64,000 nt of DNA from Chroococcidiopsis sp. CCMEE 29. Lineage in GTDB: Bacteria > Cyanobacteriota > Cyanobacteriia > Cyanobacteriales > Chroococcidiopsidaceae. Below the pieces are notes generated by a model that had not been told where the DNA came from, did not search any database, and saw only the letters and a program-made list of their open reading frames with translations. Where the stretch lies: NCBI RefSeq assembly GCF_023558375.1, contig NZ_CP083762.1, forward strand, positions 88,273 to 152,272, written 5' to 3'. Made by a program: the position numbers and the translations under genes. Positions 1-8,236 of the stretch are shown here, piece after piece. Position 1 is the first letter of the stretch. Each line of letters begins with the position of its first letter.

Positions 1-593
1 CAATTCAATTGATAATCCTCTTTAATTGAGGCAATGAAATCAGCACCGTCATAGCCTCCGTCTGAGAAGATCTTGCTAAGGCGGGGAAATTTCGCTTCAA
101 CCTTCTCCAACAGCAAGATCGCTCCAGCTCTCTCAGACAAGTTGGCGGCGCTGACGACGACTTGCAACAACAACCCTAATGTGTCAACCAAGATGTGACG
201 CTTGTGTCCCTTGACCAACTTACCGCCGTCATAACCAACTTCCTGTGCTACCTCAGTAGTTTTGACCGACTGGCTATCGACAATCGCTGCACTCGGAGTT
301 GGCTCTCGCCCTCGTGAAGAGCGCACCTTTTCCCGCAGAACCTGGTTGATTTGCTGCCAAACTCCATCCCGGCGCCACAGCCGAAAATAGTAGTAAACTG
401 TAGCCCAAGGTGGTAAGTCATGAGGTAGCAAGCGCCAAGCGCAACCACTGGCAAGGATATAGAAGATCGCGTTGACAATCTCACGGATATTGACTGTGCG
501 AGGACGACCACTAGCTTTAGGTGCTGGAATGAGTGGTTTGAGGATGTGCCATTGCCGCTCGCTGAGGTCAGTAGGATAAAGTTTTCGAGCCAT
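1..593 (-). CDS. IS5-family transposase, 3' end outside window
   Basis: The frame is open from an ATG at 593 to the window edge, about 197 residues. The N-terminal part looks like the DUF4096-type transposase start (MARKLYPTDLSERQW, then GRPRTVNIREIVNAIFYIL). It is followed by the first DDE aspartate region (AAIVDSQSVKTTE) and a YDGGKLVKGHKRHILVDT block typical of IS5-group DDE enzymes. The second catalytic region (FSDGGYDG) lies near the window edge. The C-terminus with the final Glu is not visible, so intactness cannot be judged. The element's outer end probably lies within about 70 bp beyond the start codon. Confidence 0.85.
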   Translation of the reverse strand, partial: MARKLYPTDLSERQWHILKPLIPAPKASGRPRTVNIREIVNAIFYILASGCAWRLLPHDLPPWATVYYYFRLWRRDGVWQQINQVLREKVRSSRGREPTPSAAIVDSQSVKTTEVAQEVGYDGGKLVKGHKRHILVDTLGLLLQVVVSAANLSERAGAILLLEKVEAKFPRLSKIFSDGGYDGADFIASIKEDYQLN

Positions 594-773
594 CACTCCT
601 GTAATCTAAATACACAGAAGTTCGATTCTATACTTTTCAAACATCCTCTAAAGGAGATATTATAGGTCAAGTAAAATTTATTGCAGACATCTTTGGAGTT
701 GTTGCATAAACAATCTTGGTTCTAGAGGATTTTATCACTTCAAATACTTTCTGCAACACAACCGGTATTCCCC

Positions 774-908
774 TACTATGCCATTGGTGAGCGATCGGGT
801 TACACCTGGTTTGTCTTAAAGTATTTGCTGGGCTACCCAAACGTTCGGAACTATGATAGCTCGTGGAACGAGTGGAGCCGTCTACCCGATGTACTGATCG
901 AGAAATAA
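774..908 (+). pseudogene. Rhodanese (thiosulfate/mercaptopyruvate sulfurtransferase) 3' remnant
   Basis: In one plus-strand frame the last 44 codons before a TAA at 906 read [20 protein letters not shown] followed by [20 protein letters not shown]. This matches the C-terminal end of tandem-domain sulfurtransferases of the SseA/RhdA type. The active-site loop Cys (normally in YCR.GERS) reads Tyr-Ala here, and no start or N-terminal domain is present upstream. The remnant is convergent with the TetR gene and lies next to the IS5 fragment, so it is probably a gene cut down by transposition. Confidence 0.7.
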
Positions 909-939
909 TCCACGTATGGAGAGTCAATGGCGATAGCTA

Positions 940-1551
940 CTATTCATCACTTTGAACTACTGGTTGTACGAGGGATGAAATCGCTGCTTCAATTCTTTGC
1001 CATCCAGATGAAGAAATGAAATCAATTCCTAAAAAAGTTGGGCTAACTTTAGTTCGCAATACCAAATAAACGATTCCCGCAATTAGCACGGCACTCATTG
1101 CAGGAATATCTTTATCAGGTGGGAAGGAAAACTTCTGGTTGAGAAACTTTAAGCTTTCAATGCCCAGACGATCGCGGACTTGTGCTAATTCCTGAGTTAA
1201 CTCGTTACCTTCCAACAATTCCCACCGCAAAATCTCCTGCGTAATCGTTCGCTGTTGTAGATCCCGCAGAAAGCGAACGAGCAACACATTCATCCATTCA
1301 TCTAACGATTCTGCCTGAATGGTTGACTCATCCCCAACGAGTTCTTCGACTGTGAGCCAGTAGTTACCCTCCTGTCCAAAGGTTTGCAACAGAGTGGGCA
1401 GGTTCTCAAAATATCGATAAATCAACACCTTATCCACACCTGCTTCACGGGCGATCGCATTCACCCCTAACTGCCGAAATCCTGACTCTGCCAACAATTT
1501 GCCAACGGCCGCAAGAATTCGTGCCTTCGTTTCTTCCTTATCTCGTGCCAT
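940..1551 (-). CDS. TetR/AcrR-family transcriptional regulator
   Basis: 203 residues, normal for the family. The N-terminal HTH region is recognisable (KARILAAVGKLLAESGFRQL, then VNAIAREAGVDKVLIYRYF at about residues 10-48). The C-terminal ligand-binding half is helical and unspecific. It is divergent from the thioesterase at 1630. The roughly 80-bp space between them carries two perfect inverted repeats (1572-1614), so this protein probably controls both itself and the thioesterase/membrane-protein pair. The ligand is unknown; given the neighbour, an acyl or lipid-like effector is a guess. Confidence 0.9.
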   Translation of the reverse strand: MARDKEETKARILAAVGKLLAESGFRQLGVNAIAREAGVDKVLIYRYFENLPTLLQTFGQEGNYWLTVEELVGDESTIQAESLDEWMNVLLVRFLRDLQQRTITQEILRWELLEGNELTQELAQVRDRLGIESLKFLNQKFSFPPDKDIPAMSAVLIAGIVYLVLRTKVSPTFLGIDFISSSGWQRIEAAISSLVQPVVQSDE

Positions 1552-1571
1552 GAATAATTCTCAACTGACTT

Positions 1572-1614
1572 GTCACCAGATGGTGACCATGATACCTTGT
1601 CACTGGGCAGTGAC
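1572..1614. promoter_or_regulatory. Two palindromes, likely TetR operators
   Basis: Site 1 (1572-1587) is GTCACC-AGAT-GGTGAC, 6-bp arms. Site 2 (1599-1614) is GTCACTG-GG-CAGTGAC, 7-bp arms. Both are perfect and share the half-site GTCAC. Their centres are 27 bp apart. They lie between the divergent TetR gene and the thioesterase, where TetR operators are expected. Assignment to this particular regulator is inference. Confidence 0.75.
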
Positions 1615-1629
1615 TTAAGCGGAGGGCGA

Positions 1630-2082
1630 ATGCAGAAGATTTGCTTTGAGTTAGAGGTCTACTCCTTCCACATTGACTTCATCGGTCATGTGAACAATAT
1701 CGTTTATGTGCAATGGATGGAAATTGGACGAACAAAGTTGCTGGAGGCGATTGGGATGCCGACGCATGAAATTTTTCACCAGGGCTTTGTTCCGGTGCTG
1801 GTGCAAACAAACATCACATACAAATCGCCCCTTTATTTAGGCGATCGGGTCCAAATAGAGATATGGATCTCTGAATTGCGAAATGCTTCTGCCATCATGC
1901 AATTCCGCTTTGCTAATGTTCAGGGAACCTTAGCCGCAGAAGGATGGCAAAAAGGATTGTTTGTTGATCGAGAAACAATGCGTCCAAGGCGGTTGTGTAC
2001 AGAAGAACGGGCGTTGTTTTTACCCTATGTCCACTCAACTGATGCAGCCCAGTCTGACAGTGCTCTGAGAGAAGTACCATAA
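1630..2082 (+). CDS. Acyl-CoA thioesterase-like hotdog protein (4HBT/FadM-YbgC type)
   Basis: About 150 residues. The hotdog signature is clear near the start (HIDFIGHVNNIVYVQWME, the D-x-x-G-H-V-N-N-x-x-Y motif), followed by TNITYKSPLYLGDRVQIEIW. The family hydrolyses acyl-CoA or acyl-ACP thioesters in the cytoplasm. An in-frame TTG at 1570 exists, but it would run coding through both operator palindromes. The ATG at 1630 has GGAGG 4 nt upstream and is preferred. The next gene begins 26 nt after the stop, so the two may be co-transcribed. Confidence 0.85.
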   Translation: MQKICFELEVYSFHIDFIGHVNNIVYVQWMEIGRTKLLEAIGMPTHEIFHQGFVPVLVQTNITYKSPLYLGDRVQIEIWISELRNASAIMQFRFANVQGTLAAEGWQKGLFVDRETMRPRRLCTEERALFLPYVHSTDAAQSDSALREVP

Positions 2083-2108
2083 AACCATGCAATCCAGGGA
2101 GCAGAAGC

Positions 2109-2513
2109 ATGAACCTTAAAGCCAGTTCTCAATCTTTCCTGAAGCTAATTTTGCTGGCAAGCATTATTTCTACTGCAATTCACTTTACCGATAATTATCG
2201 CTTTATTGAGCAGTATCCTCAGCCTGTTTGGATTACAGCTCCATCAATTTATCAGTCCTGGATTATTCTTACTGTCACCGGGATTATTGGATATTGGCTC
2301 TACAAGTTTAGGAAATTCTGGTCTGCTTATCTTTGTCTCAGTATTTATGCCTTAACAGGTCTAGCCAGTTCAGGCCACTATCTTTACGGTTCCCTATCCC
2401 AATTTTCCCTCAAGATGCACCTGTTTATCTGGATGGATGCAATCACAGGTTTGGCAGTATTGGGATTTGTAGTCTGGTCATTGCTATTTCTTAAGGAATG
2501 GCGACTGACTTAA
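2109..2513 (+). CDS. Small multi-pass membrane protein, unknown
   Basis: 134 residues with about four hydrophobic segments (residues ~12-25, ~48-65, ~70-90, ~105-128), separated by short polar loops. I do not recognise a family with certainty. It follows the thioesterase closely on the same strand and is probably in the same TetR-controlled unit. The downstream IS5 begins 20 bp after the stop, so no further gene of the operon is visible. Confidence 0.75.
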   Translation: MNLKASSQSFLKLILLASIISTAIHFTDNYRFIEQYPQPVWITAPSIYQSWIILTVTGIIGYWLYKFRKFWSAYLCLSIYALTGLASSGHYLYGSLSQFSLKMHLFIWMDAITGLAVLGFVVWSLLFLKEWRLT

Positions 2514-3102
2514 CATTAAATGATATTGCACTAGACCTCCTGCATGAATCAAGCAGCATGTGCCAGTTCGTAGTTCAGCAGACCAGCAATCAAATTTAAA
2601 CGCAAGCCAAACCGTCTTCTGCGATTGCGATAGCGTCCCGAAAAGATGCGAAAAATTTTGAAGCGACGAATCACATGCTCCACTCGAACACGCAGTCGTG
2701 CTAAGGCTCGATTATGCTGCTTTTCTTCCTTTGGCAAAGGCTGGTTGCGAGGTTTCTTGGTTGGGATACAAGCCCCAGCATGATGTTTGGCAAACCCGGG
2801 AAGAGCCTTTATCTGCTAAACACAATTGCGACGAGACAAACGGCATACGGCTACGCTTGAGTAACTTGAAATCATGCACTCTCCCCTTCTCCACAGCAGT
2901 AGCAATGACTTGTCCCGTTTCAAACTCTACCAACAATTGTGCCTTCATCGTGTGGCACTTTTGCTTGCCACTGTAGTAATGTTTCTGTTTTTTTGGGGGC
3001 GTTCAATTTCCATTTCACCCACATCTAGCACCATCACTTTCCACTCCCACCCAGGTTGGTAGATCTGCCGCTTGCTGGGGAGCCGAAACTTGCCGCATTT
3101 AC

Positions 3103-4217
3103 TAACCAGAGCATTAAATAGTGAACAGTCTAGGCAGCTGCATAAGCAACGTGTTTCTCGTGGAAGAAGTTTTGCACAACGTTAGGGTGACGTTGTGTGC
3201 TACGTAAATAGCTACGGATGTTGTTAATCATCTGTGTTTGATTTCTGGGACGTTGCCGCCCAACAGCATTGGCTTTAACATCATGGTTGAGTAGCTCATT
3301 TGGGTTTAGTTCAGGGCTATAAGAAGGCAAGAAAAACAGGCGGATGCGAGCGGCATGACGCTCAACCCAGCTTTTAACTACGTGAGAGCGATGCACAGGA
3401 TGACTATCTACAATCAGAAACACCTTTTGGTCACACTGACGAATCAAACGCCGCAGGAAATCAAGCATGAGCGCGGCATCAAACCGTTGTGTGAATAACT
3501 TGAAGTACAGCTTGCCACGATTGGTAATTGTTGAAATCATATTGCAGCTAAAGCGCTTACCTGTCCCTAACACAACTGGCGTTTGTCCAGTTCGTCCATA
3601 GGAACGTCCTGCTTGATAATCCGAGCGGACTCCCATTTCGTCTCCCCAGTGAATTTGTGCTTTTTCTTGATGGGCTTTACGACAAATCTGGGGATACTCA
3701 GTTTCTAACCAGTACTGCACTGCCTTGCGATCCTGTTCGTATGCCCGACGCAGCGGTTTTTGTGGTGTAAAACCCCATTTCTTGAGATAACGCCCTATTG
3801 TCCACACTGACACCGATAGCTCATACCGTTGAGCCAAAAACTGTTGCACTGCTTCGCGTGTCCATAAGTAAAATGGTAATCCTAAAGCGTCTGGACACTT
3901 TTGCTCCATTAACCTCACTGCTGTTGCCGCTTGATGGGGGAGCAGACGTGAGCTAGCACGAGGACCACGCTTTCTTGCTTTCAACGATGTCGCACCGCTG
4001 GAAGCTACCACTTTTGTCCAGTTATGCACTGCTGTACGCGAAACGTTGAAAACACGCGCTGCTTCTGATTTACTCATACCGCTCTCGACTGCATTTACCA
4101 CTCGGTAGCGAAGTGCTTCTTGAGCTTTGGCTGACAGATGGCGAGCGTCTTTGAGTTTCATGGCAGACTCCGGACGTGGCTACAGCTACTATGTTAACTA
4201 ATCTATGCTCTGGTTAG
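3103..4217. mobile_element. IS630-family element, complete, TA target duplication
   Basis: 1115 bp bounded by perfect 13-bp inverted repeats, CTAACCAGAGCAT at 3103-3115 and ATGCTCTGGTTAG at 4205-4217. It is flanked by TA on both sides (3101-3102 and 4218-4219). Removing the element and one TA restores the host IS5 reading frame (VEDILV-KCGKF). IS630/Tc1 elements insert at TA. The single transposase ORF looks intact. Confidence 0.95.
3130..4161 (-). CDS. IS630-family transposase
   Basis: 343 residues in a single frame. The N-terminal HTH region reads SKSEAARVFNVSRTAVHNW. The DDE_3 domain shows catalytic positions at IHWGDEMGV, FLIVDSHPVHRS and FLPSYSPELNPNELLNHDVK (D, D and E). Length and motif spacing are normal for IS630 enzymes and no frame break is seen. 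It fills nearly the whole element and runs opposite to nothing else of note. Probably functional. Confidence 0.95.
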   Translation of the reverse strand: MKLKDARHLSAKAQEALRYRVVNAVESGMSKSEAARVFNVSRTAVHNWTKVVASSGATSLKARKRGPRASSRLLPHQAATAVRLMEQKCPDALGLPFYLWTREAVQQFLAQRYELSVSVWTIGRYLKKWGFTPQKPLRRAYEQDRKAVQYWLETEYPQICRKAHQEKAQIHWGDEMGVRSDYQAGRSYGRTGQTPVVLGTGKRFSCNMISTITNRGKLYFKLFTQRFDAALMLDFLRRLIRQCDQKVFLIVDSHPVHRSHVVKSWVERHAARIRLFFLPSYSPELNPNELLNHDVKANAVGRQRPRNQTQMINNIRSYLRSTQRHPNVVQNFFHEKHVAYAAA

Positions 4218-4596
4218 TAACTAATATGTCTTCAACTTTCCGGATAATTCGCCCTACCGTCGTCTCGTGTAGTCCCCAACTGCTACCAATATGGAACTGG
4301 CTGCGGTACTCCCGCCAATACTCCAATGTCACCAACAGTTGGTCTTCGGTACTGAGTTTATTCTGCCCTCCACGCTGTCCTTGGCGTTCTAGATGAGGGC
4401 GCAATACCTCAACCATTTCACCAAACGTGTCTCGGCTGACTCCGCACAGCCGTTTAAACTCCGCAGCAGAAAGATGTTGTAAGTCGATGTATGCCATAGC
4501 AGATCCTCCCTAGCTCTAGTTTTGCCATGTCACTGCTTGGCTGTGCAACAATCCAACTGACAACTGGCACATTCTCTTCCATTCATGCAGGAGGTC

Positions 4597-4844
4597 TACT
4601 GAACTAAGCAGCGAGAGCCTTTGCTTGTCCGCTCTGACATCGCATTTGCCTTGGGCTACCTGCCTACTACCCTTGCACAGACTCTAACAAAAGACGAGCT
4701 ACCAGTGTTTATTCGCTCCTACTCCACTTTATCAGCCTTGGATAGATAATATCGGCGATCAACACAATGGGAAAGTGTCAGATCTGGGTACTCCAATGGT
4801 AGCTACTTCAGCTATAGTAGCGCTCTTCCAAACAAGTGCGTTTC
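4597..4844. other. Short unassigned stretch with an open fragment
   Basis: Between the IS5 right end and the decayed IS6, a plus-strand frame stays open for about 48 codons up to a TAA at about 4749. It has protein-like composition (LLVRSDIAFALGYLPTTLAQ). It has no start, and the sequence left of the IS5 does not join it in frame. It may be the tail of a lost gene. I do not recognise it. Confidence 0.3.
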
Positions 4845-5314
4845 TTAAGCGGCCTGGAAGATAGATTGCAACTGTTGAATTCGATTCACAAATAGTTAGC
4901 GTCGTTCAGATAGAGACACGAACTCTCCCATGCGAGTGCGAGAACGGAAAAAGTTACGAACTTCATCAAATGTTTGACAAAAGCGTTTGGCTGACTTGAA
5001 GTTCCCAAAACCTAGCATCGGGTATTAGTGCTGTTTAGTACCGCTTCGGATCTTGTTCGATCCGGTTGGTGAGGCAGTTGCTGACGGGCGTGTTCCACAT
5101 CAGTTCCCAACACTTCGGCAATCGCCCTGGGATAAGCAGTATGTCCATCCGTAGTCACGTTCTCGCAGACAGCCAGTCACTGCCAGTGCCGAAGTGAAGA
5201 AAACCTGGGCTGCTTCCATGTCTCGTTTTTCACTCAGCATGGAGTCCACCAGATTTCCGTCTCGGTCAATCGCCCAATACAGATAGCACCACTTCCCTTT
5301 GACTTTTATATACG

Positions 5315-7103
5315 GATACCGTTGGCGAATTCGCCCCTGCCTTTAAGCGGCGAGCGCGGCAAAGCGAGAAACGCGGGTTTTGGCTCGTGGTCTGTGCTCA
5401 AACCAATTGACGAGGCGGTCAAGATTAATTGCCGCTGCTGTAGCCACCTGCTGGAGATGCGTCTTGGCTAAACCGACATAGCGGCTTTGTCGTAACCCGC
5501 AACGGCGAATACCTTGGGCAAGTGTGCCTTCAATCCCAGCACGTTGGTTGTAAAGCTGCTTGCCTTCGTCACTATTGAGATAGGTCCGCATACGATGGAT
5601 CGCTTCTTGTTGCGGTTGTGGTTGCAGTTGAAGCGAACGAGGACGTGAGGTGTCTTTCGCACGGGTACACCGTGCCCGTTCTGCACAGGGCGAACAGTCC
5701 TTCTTGTCAAACACCACACGAATATAAGCATAACCATTGTCTTTGTCAAATGGATACCAGAGGGTCGAGGCTTGCCCTTGTGGGCAATAGGCTGTTTGAT
5801 TGTCCCAGTCAAATGTGAACTGGTCCAATGCGTAAGCCCCCTCGACATGGTGCTGCCAACGTGCACTATCGCGTACAGGACCAACAAGAGTAATCTTATG
5901 CTGGCTTTGACTTTTCACCAGCAAATCACCAGCGATATAGCTCGCATCCGCCAGATGGATCGCTGGCGGTATTGCTTGATCAACGAGCGCCTGCTGAATT
6001 GCTGCGGTGCATTTGGCATCACCAACATTGGCAGGTGTTGTCATCACCTGCGTGACCAGATGAGGAGTTTCTGCGTCACAGGTCTCGCTCAGATGGACAT
6101 TGTAGCCGAGCCAGGTCAGACCGTTTTTATTGCGGTAACGCGCCTCCACATCATAAGGTGTTTTAATCGTGTCCTGATCTTTGGCAAGTTCTTGATTCAC
6201 TCGCCAACACAGGTTCTCCTTGTCTGGGTTGTCATCATTGGTCTGATGCCTCTGATAATGACGTTGCCAGACAGCTTTGAGGATGTCAACTTCGGGTAAT
6301 TCCTTGAGCGCTGCTGGTGTTTCTGGCATCGCTAACCAATCCAGTAACAGCGTACCATCTTCACCAATCTGTTGGGCTTTCTCCTGGCGTTCAGCTTCGC
6401 TACTGGGACGGCGACGATACTCAATCCGACGGCCATAGCGCTTGTACCACTCATCCGGTACATGCCCTTTCAACCAAACTGGCTCAAGCGTTGCGATGAC
6501 GTTTAACGTCGCCCGCAGTGTCTTTGCCACTAACTCTAATCGATTGAGTGCTCTAACCGCCGTTAATACATGAGTCGCATCTGTGCGCTGCCGACCGCGC
6601 GCCTGAAGTAACCCTTGGACTTGGCAGACCTGCAACAGAGGGTTCAATAAGCGGTCACTGGCTTCAGCTTCGACCAAACGCGTCCGAAACTCGCTCAGTA
6701 CCGAAAAATCAAAACCTGCATCCGTGAGTTCTAAACCTAACAAATACTTCCAATCAATGCGAGCCCGCACGGCATCAGCTGCTTGACGAGCCGACAAGTT
6801 TTCGCGAAATTGTAACACTGTCACTAAAGCTAAGCGCCATGGAGGCAAGCCAGGTTGACCACGAGTGGGAAATAGATCAGCAAAGTCGGTGTCATTGAAG
6901 ATCAGTCCTAATTCGTCGCGTAGACATAAGTATGGATTACCTTGAGGAAATGCGGCGCGAGCAACTTCAGCAGTCATGGTAGGAACTGCAAGGGTGGAAG
7001 TAGGCTTTAGTGACATAACGGCAACGTCTCCAAGTACGGGCAATCCATCAAGAATATGGAACATAAATATTTAGCACGTCACAGCGAATTCGCCAACGGT
7101 ATC
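5315..7103. mobile_element. IS1182-family element with 20-bp IRs and 6-bp duplication
   Basis: 1789 bp. The left terminal repeat is GATACCGTTGGCGAATTCGC at 5315-5334, and its exact complement is at 7084-7103. The target duplication TATACG lies at 5309-5314 and 7104-7109. Removing the element and one copy restores the host IS6 frame as DETYIKVKGKW. Only the IS1182 transposase is carried. Confidence 0.93.
5343..7064 (-). CDS. IS1182-family transposase
   Basis: 573 residues from the ATG at 7064; a second ATG at 7016 (MSLKPTST) is an equally possible start. The N-terminal DUF772 region is clear (GQPGLPPWRLALVTVLQFRE, then ARQAADAVRARIDWKYLLGL). Next is the first catalytic Asp (RTDATHVL). The C-terminal DDE part has a Cys cluster (CSPCAERARCTRA) and RAGIEGTLAQGIRRCGLRQS, with the Glu. 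No frame break is seen. Length is normal for the family. Confidence 0.93.
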   Translation of the reverse strand: MFHILDGLPVLGDVAVMSLKPTSTLAVPTMTAEVARAAFPQGNPYLCLRDELGLIFNDTDFADLFPTRGQPGLPPWRLALVTVLQFRENLSARQAADAVRARIDWKYLLGLELTDAGFDFSVLSEFRTRLVEAEASDRLLNPLLQVCQVQGLLQARGRQRTDATHVLTAVRALNRLELVAKTLRATLNVIATLEPVWLKGHVPDEWYKRYGRRIEYRRRPSSEAERQEKAQQIGEDGTLLLDWLAMPETPAALKELPEVDILKAVWQRHYQRHQTNDDNPDKENLCWRVNQELAKDQDTIKTPYDVEARYRNKNGLTWLGYNVHLSETCDAETPHLVTQVMTTPANVGDAKCTAAIQQALVDQAIPPAIHLADASYIAGDLLVKSQSQHKITLVGPVRDSARWQHHVEGAYALDQFTFDWDNQTAYCPQGQASTLWYPFDKDNGYAYIRVVFDKKDCSPCAERARCTRAKDTSRPRSLQLQPQPQQEAIHRMRTYLNSDEGKQLYNQRAGIEGTLAQGIRRCGLRQSRYVGLAKTHLQQVATAAAINLDRLVNWFEHRPRAKTRVSRFAALAA

Positions 7104-7550
7104 TATACGTTTCATCAACATACCAGGACTTGCCCACTTTCCCCTGGCACTTGGCACGTAACCTAGTCGCGAAAATTGGAGCGAATCGAGCCTCCGTCCC
7201 GCACTGTTTCATGGGTAAACTCAAAGCCTCGCAACCGGAAAAATTCGGCTACGTCACGAAAGCTCATCTTGTAGCGCAATCAGCACAAGAGTACCTGAAA
7301 CACAATGTCGGTTGGTACTTTCAGGAAGTTGAATGGCGTTCCCGTGCGTTGATTAAAACTGCGTTTGCACTCCCGGCACCGAAACACGAGGTATCCCAGT
7401 TCGGTCGTTCTACCCCCCGCTGGGTAGTATGAGTTGAGTGGCAGTGGGGACAGTTCATCGGTGGGTCTGAGTACAAATACCTGATTAGTACTTACACTAC
7501 CAGAAATAGCACTTGGATGCTAGGTCGGGATCTCAGTTCTGGCAGATTCA

Positions 7551-8231
7551 TTATATTTTGGTAGCACAATCCTCTAAGTAACCATCACGCATTTGGAGTA
7601 GGCGGTGAGCGCGGTTTGCCACTTCTGGAGCGTGAGTGATGATGATGAGAGTTAGATCGCTTTGGTGTAGTTCCTCGAAAAGTTTGAGAACCTCCTGACC
7701 CGTATGAGTATCGAGTGCTCCAGTTGGTTCGTCAGCCAGCAGAATTTTAGGACGATTCATCAAGGCACGGGCGATCGCTACCCGCTGCTGTTGACCGCCG
7801 GAAAGTTGGCTTGGCTTGTTTTGGAGCTGGTTTTTAAGACCAACACGCTCAAGTAATTGCACAGCCCGTAATGAGCGTTTTTTTTCGTTCATCCCAGCAT
7901 AGAGAGCAGGTAGCATGACGTTGTTCATGGCGTTGGCACGGGGCAATAGGTTGAACTGTTGAAAGATAAAGCCAATTTGACGATTACGTATGCGGGCAAG
8001 CTGTTTGCGGTCCATCACAGCCAAGTTTTGTTCATTGAGCCAGTAGGAACCAGAGGTGGGTCGGTCTAGACAGCCGATAATGTTCATCAGCGTAGACTTA
8101 CCAGAACCCGAGGGACCCATGATGGCTACATACTCACCCGGCTCAATTTCAAGGTCAATATCTTTGAGAATCTCGACCGTGTTGGAGCCAAGGCGATAAG
8201 ACTTACAGATGCTTTTCAGGCGAATCAACAT
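7551..8231 (-). CDS. ABC transporter ATP-binding protein (MacB/LolD type)
   Basis: 226 residues. Walker A is GPSGSGKST (about residues 40-48), the signature is LSGGQQQRVAIARAL, and Walker B is ILLADEPTGALD followed by an H-loop (ITHAP). The MacB/LolD/FtsE group is indicated by close resemblance and by the FtsX-type permeases just upstream. It is the last gene of a four-gene leftward operon (adaptor, permease, permease, ATPase), starting 5 nt after the previous stop. It energises export across the cell envelope; the substrate is unknown. Confidence 0.93.
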   Translation of the reverse strand: MLIRLKSICKSYRLGSNTVEILKDIDLEIEPGEYVAIMGPSGSGKSTLMNIIGCLDRPTSGSYWLNEQNLAVMDRKQLARIRNRQIGFIFQQFNLLPRANAMNNVMLPALYAGMNEKKRSLRAVQLLERVGLKNQLQNKPSQLSGGQQQRVAIARALMNRPKILLADEPTGALDTHTGQEVLKLFEELHQSDLTLIIITHAPEVANRAHRLLQMRDGYLEDCATKI

Positions 8232-8236
8232 GAATT

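Larger units (their letters stand above)
2549..4497 (-). pseudogene. IS5 transposase, split by IS630 and frameshifted
   Basis: The N-terminal part (4497 down to about 4220) ends at VEDILV. It resumes after the IS630 at about 3100 with KCGKFRLPSKRQI, matching VEDRLMASGQFRLPGKKQL in the intact relative at 45.3 kb. There are two further frame breaks: one at a seven-base T run (2988-2994, A run on the coding strand) just after ERPQ, and one near 2802 after LADKG. The tail FRIFSGRYRNRRRRFGLRLN ends at 2549. The IS630 insertion plus two indels make this a dead copy. Confidence 0.85.
2534..4596. mobile_element. IS5-family element, itself interrupted by an IS630
   Basis: The outer inverted repeats are GACCTCCTGCATGAAT at 2534-2549 and its complement at 4581-4596, each flanked by TA (2532-2533 and 4597-4598), which suits a TA duplication. 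Removing the inner 1115-bp IS630 and one TA leaves about 946 bp, normal for an IS5-group element. It cannot move on its own because its transposase is broken (next entry). A similarly organised IS5, also flanked by TA, lies intact at 45253-46217. Confidence 0.85.
4845..7458 (-). pseudogene. IS6-family transposase, decayed and split by IS1182
   Basis: From an ATG at 7458 the translation starts MNCPHCHS and, with frameshifts, continues through TDIVFQVLLC and RYKMSFRDVAEFFRLRGFEF to SWYVDETY at the IS1182 boundary. It resumes at 5308 with IKVKGKW and ends FVSLSERR...IFQAA at 4845. It is clearly related to the intact IS6 transposase at 22400-23218. Frameshifts and in-frame stops (for example near 4900 and 7270) show decay beyond the IS1182 insertion. 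An IS6-like terminal sequence (CAGTTCTGGCAGATTCA) is visible near 7530, next to the ABC ATPase stop. Confidence 0.85.

Noticed and set aside
667-927. Minus-strand ORF of 86 residues
   Set aside because: It is the shadow of the rhodanese remnant on the opposite strand, whose frame has clear family similarity.
5772-6299. 175-residue plus-strand ORF
   Set aside because: Antisense shadow of the IS1182 transposase with no protein family features.
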